Origin: Trematomus loennbergii
Lineage: Eukaryota; Chordata; Actinopteri; Perciformes; Nototheniidae
Direction of reading: 5' to 3'
Assembly: GCA_012861695.1 (NCBI GenBank)
Contig: JAAOOA010000026.1
Span: 13,821,432-13,885,431 of the forward strand
DNA length: 64,000 nt
Shown: piece after piece, positions 29,601 through 42,900 of the stretch
Numbering within the stretch: the stretch's first letter is position 1
How the letters are laid out: every line of letters starts with the position of its first letter
The notes under the pieces: model-generated
Told to the model about the DNA's origin: nothing
The model's input: only the letters and a program-made list of their open reading frames with translations
Database searches by the model: none
Program-made: the position numbers and the translations under genes

Positions 29601-32600
29601 TTCTCTACAAACACCGGGTGAGATCCTCCTTTGTCAATATAATGGATCAATGCATGAAATCTGACTCTGTTTATTTTGTTTAAGGAGTATATTGGGCGTT
29701 AACAATTCTGGTTTGCCTTTATAATATTATTTCATTCAAGAACCCCTTGTGCGTTTAATTAACACAGCTATTTTGATAGTTGCTTCAGCAGTGAGCAGGA
29801 GAGGTGGGGAGAGGTGGGGCTATCGTTATTTTTTCAGGAAATATTCGTATAGAGGTGATTACACGGACTCGGTTGACCCCCCAGAGTGTTTCGTTTGCAA
29901 ATCTATCCACCTTGGGACCGTTATCGTTTGTGGGGTCAGTTTATATCGGCCTCGTGTAAATAATAGGGCTATACGCACGCGAAACTATGCAGATACAAGC
30001 AGTTTTCTCCTCGTGTAAACGGCGCCTTAGAGACACAGGGGAGGATGCTGATTGGTCTGTAATTGGACATCATTGCCTTATCCCCAGATTAAAAAAATCG
30101 GTGTCACCGTGGCCACTTTCCAGGACGATGGAACTTCCCTCGTGCTGATAGATTGATTTACTAGCATACCAATTGGTTTTATAATTAGACCGTCGATATG
30201 TGTCTTTATAAAGTTGGTGTCTAAATCATATGCATCCCTAGCCTTAGAACCTCTTAACCCTAAGATCATATGTTTTACCTCAACCTCTGTGATTTCCTCC
30301 AGGTCAAAAACGGGGTGTGTATCCACAGTCGGGCTAGGTGAGACCTCAGATGGCGGGAAGAGCTTTGCAATAACAATGATATTATTAATTTAATTCAAGC
30401 CGCTTTAAGCACAGAAAAAATGCAATGTTCTTCTTTATCAAACACACATCTCTGTGTGATACCCAGGTAGGATTTCTAAGACTTAGAAACGAGAACCAAA
30501 GCTCTCTGTGTCAGAACAACAGACTGATGGATGGATCTTGGCAGTCCTCAGTGATGAAGAGCAGTCAGGTTGTGAATGTCCAACTTTTTATAGAAAACAT
30601 TTTAGTATTACTTGCAGCTCTTCAGCCTTTAACTGATTTACGCTTCATGAGGAGTCGAATGCAAAACAGCATGTGCAGTCAGACTCATGTAATCAAGGCC
30701 AGGCTGTGCACAATGGAGTCACGCACCACAGTTTGCAGCACCTGAAATTTGAAACAACATAGACGGCGCCACAGAACAAAGAGAAACTGGAACTACTGGC
30801 CAACTAGTAGGGTTCATTTAGTTTCTCGTTGGGGGATGAGAGGCAGCTGAATTTCCTACAGAAGTGCCGGTGCTTTCAGGCGTCACGGGAAGCACGAACA
30901 CCAAGAACACAGATGACAGTCTGTGGCTCCTGCCCGTCTAGCCACACAGAAAGCACCGACCAACACAGTGTGAGTGTGTGGAGCAGGTTCCCATTGACCA
31001 AGCTACTGAATTTGAGGTGAAGCCAAGTACATTTGTTGCCATCTAGTGGAGCAGTATGGAACAGCATATCAGTTGATCTGAACTTGCACACACTCTTCTT
31101 GGTGTGAGAGTAAAGTCATCCAGATCTAACTATGACACACTCAGTGCAATTGGTGACTGAATCAACAACAGTGCGAGTCAAACAAAAATACATTTGCTCA
31201 AAACATTATAGGGGTGAAATTCCTCACGTACACTCACATACTTATACATTACAATATTAACTCAAGGATATAATGGGAGGTCACATCCCAGTGTCCTCTT
31301 TGTTCTGTCAGCTTCCTTTCAAAACTGTACACAAAGGAACAACTTCAAAAAGTTTGAATGGTTGTTCATCAATTATGCATGACAAAATACTTGCTCTGCC
31401 TCAGAGTTTCCTTTCGTCAACTTGTGACTGTGTTCAATTATTGGTAACATCCGTGGTTTTTACTTTGGTTTGCCTCTAAATGTACAAGATCCTAACAGTC
31501 CATCACTCTTTTTTGATTTGAAGTGTGTATGCAACTTTTGCTCAGAGTGGAAGGATTTTTTTATTTAAGAAGATAATCAATAATCTGCAGCCACAACTAA
31601 AGATAAATCCCTAAATGAGAAATTACATCAGTTGTCAGTCTATCTGTCTTCCTCTCTCCATACACGATACATTATCTTGAAAAAGAGAGGGCCAAGTTAT
31701 GACGGAGTGCTGTTCATCTCATCTCTGGCACCACAGTGACTAGCCCAGCCGTGTCAGAGAGCCCGGTCTGGCAGCCACATTTCCTGCACTCTCGAACACA
31801 CACTTACTCTCACACACACATTCACAGGGCTCTACTCTATTTTACCTTAGAGGGTGCTGTTTGTTATCCATCTGGCTCGGCTCCCTCTGCCTGTCTCCCT
31901 GCCCACCACATAAACCCAATAATGCTACGCTGCTAAGGCCTGCTCCGGCCCTGGCCAGCCGCCCAGTGGAAAAAAAAAAAGAGGAGGCCAACGTGATGAA
32001 GAGGAAAGGGAAGGGAAGAGTGAGGAATAGAGAAGGTCATTCACGGACAAGGAGGCTGGCACGCTTAAATTAGAAAAATCTGGGCTTCAGGACTGGACAG
32101 CAAAGGCATCTTTCTGTGAGACACGCAACTCAACTGCACCCACAAAGTCTTTAGTTTACTTGAGCCTGTATCCACAACATAAGACATTGATATTTTCATC
32201 TCTAAAAAGCCTTTACACATCTCTCCTGGTCTCCATGCAATATCAACTATATAATATTAAATACTTCTTAATAACCATTGAAATAGGCTCAAAAGCAGTC
32301 CATAGTCTTTGCAACAGAAGAAAAAGCCTTGGTTTAGGGACAGAAGGCTGTGTGTTGCTTTACATAATGAACTGAACTATTAAACATGACTGATGGCTAA
32401 CATATTCAAACCAAATATCATCACACAATCAAATATCTGCAATGTCTTTCCAAATATTCAGACGCAGGCTGTAAACACTCCCTTCTGGAGACACATATTC
32501 CCCCCGACATCCAATTCACCTGAACATAACCCCGCACCAAATCGTGATTCATATCATGGGTATCATCAAACACACACACACGCTCCAGTGGGGCCCTTAA

Positions 32601-35600
32601 TGATGCTGCTGTTATTACACTGTTAATTGGGGTAATATCATTACCTTACTGTCCCTAAAAATCGCTAAAGTACTTCATGTGTTCAGTCTGACTAAATTAG
32701 AACAAAGCCTGTTAAGAGTAACATTAATGTTTTTTTCTGTTGCATTATTTTAGTTTTATGCAGCTGCAAAGTGTCACAATACATTATCAATAAAACAAAG
32801 GATCACTCTTCTATGCCTGTTTTTATAATACAATGTATAAGAATTGAAGGTAAAGGCTAAATAAAGCAAAAGTAAAACTGAAGCTGATGTGAATGTGATT
32901 GTTTTTCCATGTGTTTTGGTCATGAAAAACCAGCTTCTAGAAATTGTTAAATGTTATCGGTTGATGGAGGCAAATACAAAGTGAACTGATCATTAAAATC
33001 ATGAGGATATTTTATGTGGGAAACATTATTGTGTGCGCCAATCTTTGCACCAATCCTTTGAATATATTTATTGGGATAATTGAAACTCTTTGCGCTAGTG
33101 TTCAGTTGTTGTGGATATTATAGCCATGACCGAAGTAGTGGATCAACAGACCAGAATGTAAATCTAGTATGAATAAAATATAACCGTATATATATATATA
33201 AATCACCAAAAGTTCTAAGGACACTAGTGCCACATACTCTTGAACACCAACATCTCAGGGGTCTGTGGAGACGCCAGAGGAGTGGGCTGAGGAGGGGAAT
33301 ATGTTCTCAAAGTTAGAGCGGAGAACATACCCTTCAGCGCTAATGTAGATGTGAACGCCTGGTGACCAGAGACAGACAGAATGTGCTCCTTACTTATTTA
33401 CTTGCATAACACTGAATGAAATATGCCATGAGGGCTTCAGGCTTTGGCAATGCACACATATACACACAAAAGTACACCCAACCCGTGGTGATTATCCAAA
33501 AATGTACATGGGGAAACATGCGGTACAGTCAATAAACAAACACACTATTCTGATATGCTCACACAAATGAAAATATATGCTCAAAGCACTTTCGCCCAAA
33601 CCCAGTCCAAAAGCCTTCTAACAAAAACATATGCAACAAATGAGAATGTTCCCCAGACAGAGTGATTTTGTATCAAATGATCTGAATCATAATAAGAAGC
33701 TTGGGCTAAAAATCTATCTAGCCAAACCCTTTAACAGTGTGAGCAGCATCATTTCTGTTACGTGAGCTACGCTGATGATGCCAACACACATACATGTAAG
33801 GATAAAAAGCGGTTTGTGTTTGTGGGACTGTCACCATCAATAGAGTAGATTGGGATCATAGAAGAAGCAGAGAGAAGAGGCAGAGTTACTGTTAGCCTCT
33901 TGACGTCAGACCTGGGGATTGCACACAAGATATCATCATGTGTTTCTGCGTGTAGGCAGACCGATAGCTCAACAAAGTATAATGTGTGTATGTGGAGAAA
34001 TCAGAAATGTAAATCATTGAACAGTATATAGAAGAGAGGAGAGGAGAAGAGAGGAAATGAGAAGAGAAGAGAGCAGAGGGGAGGAGAAGAGAGGAGAAGA
34101 GAGGAGAAGAGAGGAGAAGAGAGGAGTTGCCAGACTGGGTGATAATCCCCCTGCAGACTCTCGTTCAGACTCAGACAGCAGAGTGTGTAAAAGCGAGAGA
34201 GGAAGAGACATCCTATCCGCCCACACATTCACATGGCGACGGAAATGAAGCACTGCTTTGCTTTGCCAATGGCCAGTGCTGTATCTGGGGGGGAAATCCA
34301 GAGCGTCTATGAATGTGAGGCTGTACGCATGAATGGTTTTACATGCTGCTAACATGACGAAGAAGGATTGCTATAAAAAGCATGAATGCTAAGTAGGTTG
34401 TGGTAGTGTTGTCTAGTCCAGTGCACTGTATGTGGGTTTACAGACTTCATAAAGCATTTATGTCCCTCGTTTAGACTGATTTGTAGATGCAGAGCTTTAA
34501 ACACAGGCCTTCTGCCAAGACTAACAATATGACATAACTGTAAGGACTAAACCCAACATTTTTCTAATATAATAATTTCCACAATATGTATCATTTATTT
34601 TCAGTGGTGGCTTCATAGAATTGGCTTTCACTTGGGCCATCCAACCTTTGCAACAAATCCAAAGTGTATTCAAGTTGGCATTTATTAATAAAAAGGATAG
34701 ATTTCCAAAATCCACATACTTTAATTTAGGAAATATTCTGCATCAATTCATATCTTTGGGCATTTAACCTTATAATCGTATTTCCTTTCTGCCACACACA
34801 CACAGAAGCATGCACCTTTATTAACTAACAGCACCATAAACTACATTTATATAACTACAATTATCAAACCAAGGTTGTTTTCTAAGGTGGTGACATCATT
34901 ACATATAATGACAGACCTTCAGAGCTTTAATTGAAAATTGGTACAACCCTACAATATTCTAACCATGACTAATAAACGGATTTTCTCGTGTAAAATTGCT
35001 GCAAGTCCCTTTTAACTGGCTGAATTTGCTCATGCTGAAAAATGAAAGAAATTAAACTAATATGTACTGTTTCTACAGAACAACACTCTTGCCTACATCC
35101 ATTTTCAACATCCTAATTCAAATGTGTGCTCTGCCCATCCCTGGCCACTGTGTGCATGGCCGAGACAGAGAGACGGAGAAAGAAAACAAGTGTTGTTTCT
35201 GAGCTCCGGGCATAAGAGCGCTTGTGTCTTTGTTGATCTGTGCGTGTGTGTATAAGGGAGGCGGCTGCAGACAGACAGGCTCTAGGGGATTACAGAACAG
35301 GACAGGGCACCACAACTCATCGGCCCGATCACTGGCCACAGACAGACAGGCTGGGATGAATGCTGATGGCTCACTGATAGGAATCTGCCACCAACAACCG
35401 ACAAAGAGCATTTATCTGTAGGGGAAACCCGGCCCTATTCTCACACTCAAACAAACATGCATTCAACACACACACGCAGCTGGATACACACACACACACT
35501 TTTCATTTTTTGACATATCACTTTCATCCACAGTGCCATGGCTGTCGGCATGGCTTTCATTTCTCATATTAATCTTATTTACCACGCTTTGGCTCCAAGG

Positions 35601-36868
35601 AGAAAATAAATCAAAAATAAACTCAATTCTGTTTCTTCTTAATGTCTGGCACTAATCTCTGAATTTTGACCATCATTCCTGCAATTTCTGATGCCATTTC
35701 TACTCACCAGTTTAATTTTGATGTGGGGAATATAGCAACATCACAACAACAAACTGTGAGCAACAAGAGTGACTAAATACAGAAATAGATGTTGGGTTCA
35801 AGTTACATTGTAGATTTGCAAAGTTTAACACATTAGCTATATTACGTATATATTACCTACAGCAGCGGTTCCCAACCTGTGGGCCACGGCCCCCTAATGG
35901 GCCGCGAACGCATTGCAAGTGGGCCGCCAAATAATTTGCAAAACATTATGATTTGTGTGGTAAATATTCATTATTAAGATTTTTTTTTTTTATTTGAACC
36001 TCTTTTCCTTTCTTTTCTTGATCCTCCTTAGCAACGGTCATTACAGTCCTTGAAAGCGGTCTGTAATGCTGGATTAAAAACATGTTCTGAATTGACCAAT
36101 CAGAACTTTATTTAGCCCCCGTATTGTTTATGGTTGAATGTGGGCCGAAAAACATTTTTTTAGATTCTTAAGTGGGCCCTGAGTTGAAAAAGGTTGGGAA
36201 CCGCTGACCTACAGTAAAATATAAAAAATGATGTTTTCTCAACCAAACCAAATAATATAGATTTTCTTTTGCTCCTTTTTTCTTTTTGTTTCATTTGTGT
36301 GTGGATGCGTGTACACTTACTTGCCACCCCTGAGGCCAGACCATAGAGCAGGCCTCCTTCGGCTTTCTGCTCAAAGATGTGGGTCGCTGGAGGCGGACAC
36401 TTCTCCTGCCTGATGAAGTTATAGAGCAGGGTCTTCACCAGCCGACTAGTTAAAGACAAACTGGGGGAAAAGAGACACAAACGCAAAGAGAGTTTCACAA
36501 AGACAGCTGGGGCTTTCTTCAGAAGACGTGTAATAAGTGAGTTCTTCCAACATTTCAAGAATGATGTGAGTGTCTATAGAATATTATAATAAAAGCCCTG
36601 AGGTTATCTAGTACTCTGGCCTTAAAAGCTGTCCCTTACCTGCCCAACAGAAACATCAATTACTTCTGACTGCACTCAACTGAATACAGAATATGAACAC
36701 GGGCATAACCATTTAAATTATTCCTTTTATCAGAGCTGGCGGGGGAAAAGAGTGTTCAGCTCATTTGCCAACTCGGCCTCATTATCTGCCAATAAGTAGT
36801 AGGTGTCGACCCTTTCTTAGTGTAATAAAAACCAAGGAACCAGACATAGGACTTGTTCTAGTACATGC

Positions 36869-36910
<42 letters not shown>

Positions 36911-39900
36911 TCCATATTATGTGTCAATGTGAGTATCTGTATACCAAATATCACAGTTTTTCCAGCAACACAGCACATTGTTTCTTAAACGACCAGTGAT
37001 AAAACCATTTAGATCTGTTTTGCCAACAACAGCTACGCCAAAGCATTTCTCCATCTCATTAGCAGTTAATCCAAAGTGCTCTCATTTGGGTGTTATGCTG
37101 CAAGAGCCCTAAAAGAAAATTACTTCCATCCTCTGTCGACCCATCTTAACAGAACTGCTAGACTTCAAAATGCATTCAGGCTTGCAGCATATCTATTTCA
37201 AGATTATAATTAACAAAGGATTTAAAACATTTAAAAAGTAGCTCAACATCAGACTGTATTAGCATTATGCGAGTTATACTACATCCACACTCTAATTTTC
37301 CCACGCTGAAGATTTAGCTTATCAACATTTTTAAAACGAGTCACTGGATTACATTCTTTCAGAATCACAGAGGATTAAGTCACAGGGATAAGATAAGAAG
37401 ATAGAACTATTAGATTCATTTCTGTTTTTCCCCCTTAGTATCACTGAATGACACACAAAGACATTGTTTGGAACATGATGAGATTGTCTGGAAGTATCAG
37501 AGTCTGGATATATAAACAGCAGCCTATATCAGGCAGTGTCACGTTGGATTGGAGAAGATCCAAAATGATCTGGGCCTGCAGATTGTGGATGACCCAGTTA
37601 CAGATGTAAGTGGGAGCAACTCGTAATGCAGTCACATTTGGTTCATCATTGGTTTGTTTTCCAATTGTGCTTTCATTTAAGCAAACTTGGTATTGGTGCT
37701 CAGTTAAATGTCAGCATCTTGTCATGTGTGCTTTTTCTCACCATCGTCCTTTCATGATGTGCTGATAGATTAATCCATCTCGGAGGATGTCTTTGTTGAA
37801 GAGTTGGTAGGAGAAGAACACCAGCAGTGTGGTCACCGCTTCAAACAGGATGCTGTAGGTGATGTCTCTACAGGAAAAACAAGAGTTAATGCAAATACAT
37901 TATAATCTCTTAAACTACAACATTAAAGGTGATGGATACAAGTGTAAGAAGACAAGGTTTAGATATGTAATTCTTAAATGTAAACACATGCAAATGCCTG
38001 CTATTTAAGCAAAGCCTTTCAAAAATGTAATGCCATTGGAAAGTGTAAAGGACTATCCTTTCATTGAAGCGTGTTTCCTACTTTTAATCATAATGTGCTT
38101 CCTGACACCTGGACACAAACACACAGGGCTTTCAATTAAAGGGGACCTATCATGCAAAATGCACTTTTGTACGTCTTTTATACATGAATATGTGTCCCCG
38201 GTGTTCCAGGGAACTCACCAAGTGTCAGAAAACACAACCCTCTCTATTTTTTCTCCATACCCAAATCTCTAAAAAAGGGGCTGCAACGGATCTGATACAG
38301 ACTGATACAGATTTGAACACTGTCCTGACGTCAGGACGGTGGCGCTACGGCTATTGGGCCAACTCCACCAATCAGGAGGAGACAGCCACGGCCATTGCCG
38401 TTCGAAAGCGCTGGAGACGCTGTAGTACATATGCCAGGCCAGTAGATGGTGCTGTTCTCACAGAATCAGCCCTTGCCAAAACAGAGCTAAAAAATGTCAA
38501 ATTGAGGCATGGCTAAAATGCATGATCTGTTTGGTATTTTGAAAAAATAAAAGTATAAATATGCCTTATATAGGTATGGTCCTACACTATATTATTTAAA
38601 TATAGCATGATAGGTCCACTTTAAGTAACCAGATTTTAAACTTAGGACAATGGTGTTTTTCTTTCATATTTACACAATATTTGTCGATTTCATTTCACAC
38701 TAAACTTGACTGTGACAGACAGGGGTCTTCAAAAATCATTTTATTAATGTATTCATATTGAATACTTTTTTGATCAATAAAATGTGAAAAATGCTTATCA
38801 TACATTTCCAAAAACCCAAGAAAACAGCTTGTTTTTCTCCCTCCAACAGTTCAAACTTAAATGATATCTTAAAAAATGTATTTGCCATTTGTGTCAAGGC
38901 TTAAATTACGTTACGTCATTACAAATGATAGTTACTGAAATAATATACTAGGTATGTCGCAAAGACACCTCATACAACAGTAAAGACTTCAACCAAGGGC
39001 ATAGTGCTAATGTAAGGCACCTAAATAATTGATTAGAAAACATTTCAGTTAAAGAATGTGTGGGAAAACAATAGGGGATTAACTGTGATGGGTCAGAATC
39101 AATCTTTCTTGTAAAATGAAGACCTAAAAGATCAAGTGCAGAATTCTGTCAAAGATTTGGGGAAAAATATATTTCCATCCAAACCAGAAGCACGTACAGA
39201 GGAAACAAGCCAACATCCACAAAGTGGTGGAGGAAAGAAAAACAGGTGGAAGTTTTGAAGCTTAGACAATGAATCTTGTAGGAATGCTGAATGGATTTAC
39301 ACAAGAGCTGGGGTTTGAAGTCCAGAGACAAAAGAAGAGACGGGAGACAGAGAGTAGATTGGTTGACAAAGACAGGAGGATCAAAACTGACACAATACAG
39401 ACACGGGTACAGGGAGGAAAAGTTGAGGAAAATGCCATTGTCAGTCATGTTTGTGTGAACTTGTTTTGACTCTGCAGAGGAGGATTTGAGACGTGCGCAG
39501 TGTCTCTTCGCCTCTCTGCGACAGACAGAGTGGCAGGCAGGAGATAATTCCAGCATTGATGAGTAAACACACTGAAATATTCCCTCATTAAAGCAGAGAG
39601 TGTTAGCGTGCACACCGCCCACGGGGAGTAAAGGATGATACCATTTTTCAATCATTATGTTCCCTCCTCTCCCACTCCTTGGCACGGCTCCTAATCCAAC
39701 TTTCATTTCAAGCCTTTTTCTCTTCTTCCGACACCGCAAACATCTTTTAGTCATATCCCTTCCTTTTCATGTTGTCCCTTTACGCGTCACTCCGCCGCCA
39801 GCTCAGAGCTCCAGCTCGTCAGTCTGGCTGACGGCTCTGGAAGTGAAACACATGGACATCCGAGCCTAACCTTAATCCATAATGGTCTCCAGCTTCTCTC

Positions 39901-42900
39901 GGTTAGTGAATGAGCAAGTGGAGCACGCAAAGTGAGTTACACATACAAACTTTCACAAAGTGTTTTCCATTAACTGCTCAATGACTAACATCCTCCTGGA
40001 CACATTAACAACCACCGAAAGGCAAACCAAATGACGGTTTGGGCTGAGAAACGGGAAATAAATTGGGTTTTTTACATGAAAATCTCATGTAGTTCCTGTT
40101 TTCTGATAATAAAATGTCAAACAAGTGGTTCTGAAGAATTAGCACTTTGACATTAAATAAATCCCTGTGTGGGATGAGTGAAACTTTTCAGTGTTTCCGA
40201 ATCAGTCTTGCATGTGTGACCTTTTTAGTGAATGTAAAACACAATGGGGTGTAATTCAACCATCCACACACACGCACACACGCACACACACACTCATATA
40301 TACAGGAGATACTTACAGCAGGGGCACTTCTACGATCAGGTGAATGAGGTTGGACAACAGTTCCTCCAGGAGGTCCTCGCTGCCTGTTTCTACACAAGAG
40401 GTTGGGGAGTTATTATATGAGACAGTAAGGCAGCTTCCTGTTGATCACAGTCTCTTTTAGCTTCTTCCAACTCCAGTTCCACCTTCTCTCCATCCCTCCT
40501 ATCATCCATATTTCATGCTTGCTGTACAGAGGAATGGCACAGAGGGGAATTAGCCAATTTGGATTACAGGGTTTCCTGCTGGTTTTTGCCAAGTATAATT
40601 TAATACTTTTACAGACATTTTGAATATCATGTGGAATGTAATTTAAGAGCCGTTTAACGATAATACCGGCCAAAATATGAAAAAATGATGGAAAACCAGG
40701 AGAGATGAAATGGCCTAGATTAATTTATTTTGCATAACTCCCCAGCAGTATAGAGCAATAATTCCTAATCATGGAATTAATCAAATTAACACAATTTGGA
40801 CACAGATAAGCGGCAGGAAATGAATGGATTAACCAAATGAATATGTTTAATAATTTACATTTTTGCATAAAATTCAAACTTGCCTATTATGGAAGTAATG
40901 AGCTATTTTAGCTAGCATCAGTGACGGTGCTTGCCTGTGGCTCTGATTAAAGCTCCTCAAAAAACAATTAGCATACAATCAACTGTCTCAACAATTCCCC
41001 TTTTTTAAGTGTATAACGTCTCGTGACAGCCAGCAATCAAACACAAAACATTTTGTAAATGAACATTACTGCCAACAGCGGGAAAGAGATAATATTTTTA
41101 GACTGTTGCAGATTTAATTTACGACCTCCTTGTACCCTAAACTATCTTCTCTTTACCACTTTCAACCAGCTGTAATTAGCTTGGTGTCATTTTGCAGGCA
41201 AGTCTCAGAATGATCATTTTATAACAATCACCCAGCACAGCAGATCTAACCCTTAAAGTACTGTGAGAGCAGTCTTTGTGAACATGTCACAGTTAAAGTG
41301 TGGAAGTGAGAGTTGGTGGTAGCAGGAATAACAAACAGTGTTGCTGTTAGTCGAAAATAATGATTAAAAAAGAAGCTGACTTTATTTCTTTCCTTTTAAT
41401 ACTGTTAATGCTTTTTAACCAAAAATGGTTACGTTATTAACATTATCAAGGGCATTAACAGGCCACCCATTTGGAGAGTGTTTATGACTTTCCTCAGAAA
41501 GGCCTAGTGTTTGATGCCAAAAAAAGATGAGCAGTCAGTGGACGCAGTTTCAGACTTTTATTAAAGAAGTGTCTAAGAGAGAGATGATCCAGGTCAGTAG
41601 CCGGGGGTATTTGTGCTCAATTAAAAAGCCAATTTCTTATCTCTCTCTAGGTTTATAAGGGAAGTGTTACACATTTGACCCTGGTGGCTATATTCTAATA
41701 ACTCACATCTTATGATCCCACTGAGGGCCAAACTGTTTTAAGATTTTTCTAGCAGTAGTTTTTAATAGTTTTTTTGTGTGAAGTACTCTAAAGGGAGTAG
41801 AAAGGAGAATAGAGAGTAGACAGAATCTCTGAACTGACTTAATGTGTCTGTATACAACACAGCTGCTGGTCACTCCACGAGTACAAAATGAGAGTTGTGA
41901 CTACAAATCAGTGGTTAAATCCTGCCAAGTTCATTTATTTTGTGGCCTCACTGCACATCTCTCTGTGACGCACCTTCCTTTTTTATCAAATGTATCTGTG
42001 ACGGCGCTCACCTGCACAGGAGCCTGGCGCCCTCTCCTGGTAGGAGAACTGTAGGTGCAGCTCTTCTTCACTCATCTCCCTGATGAACACCTTGAGCAGG
42101 CAGCGAAGCATGAACAGTGCATTGTGGGCCTGCCAGATAAACAGCTGACTGCGGAAGCACAAAAAAAAAAAAATAGGTTGTCATGTTCAAGGTCAAACAT
42201 AGAACTGTGATGGAAATAAATGCTAAGAAGGCTAGCTTTGTGACATTGATATGTGTCCTAAATGTATAAAGGAAAAGCTGAATGACCCTGAAGTGTTCTT
42301 CGGTAATATGTTCATTCAAATGGTTACACACGAGTAGCTCGGAATACTTGAGTTAAATAGTCTGAGATAAAAAGCCCTTGTGTATAGTCTTCTGGAACTA
42401 GAAACTACAAGAGCCTCTTCAAATAAATAAAGCATGGGGTAGTTGTCTTACATTGACTGAGCAGAGTTAGGGGAGCATACTTTGAATGAGGGAGATGTCT
42501 TGTGCATTTATTGCTTTTAGTTCCTATATATTATTTGCATCTCCCTCTGTACTACTAAAAATGCTGCTGATGACCATTCTTCTCATAACCTTTGTCAACC
42601 ACAGAAAATGTGAGAAAACAGGCGCCTTCCCTGTACGGTGTAATGAAACTACACAGTATTCACACAGAGACTAAATCGGGACAGAGTGGCTGAGAAACAA
42701 ATAGAGGAAAACAAGAAATGATTGGATCCATGCAGTGCAAGCCACAATGTTTCACAACCACTGTCTGTCTAATCAGTCCCACAAATTGACAATTTGCACA
42801 ACCCAAGTCTGTTAGAGACAGAACATTTAGGTTTGTTTAGGGAACAGAATCTGTTACGAAATGAGGGGGAAATAAATGGGAGAGGACAGGGAGTGATAAC

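Larger units (their letters stand above)
27506..36320. other. dym intron 7, transposon-rich
   Basis: An 8.8-kb intron carrying the longest LINE copy with its nested Harbinger-like MITE, a purine-rich minisatellite (34029-34126) and a hAT MITE (35863-36206). No host exon recognised between 30361 and 34028. Confidence 0.75.

Noticed and set aside
29310..30018. Short ORFs inside the Harbinger-like MITE as transposase or host exons
   Set aside because: They overlap on both strands, contain no DDE or Myb-like motif, and the element is too short to be autonomous.
39149..39754. 201-codon ORF on the minus strand as a protein-coding gene
   Set aside because: No known motif, no repeat or compositional signature of a real protein, and it lies in a dym intron. 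Kept only as a low-interest finding.
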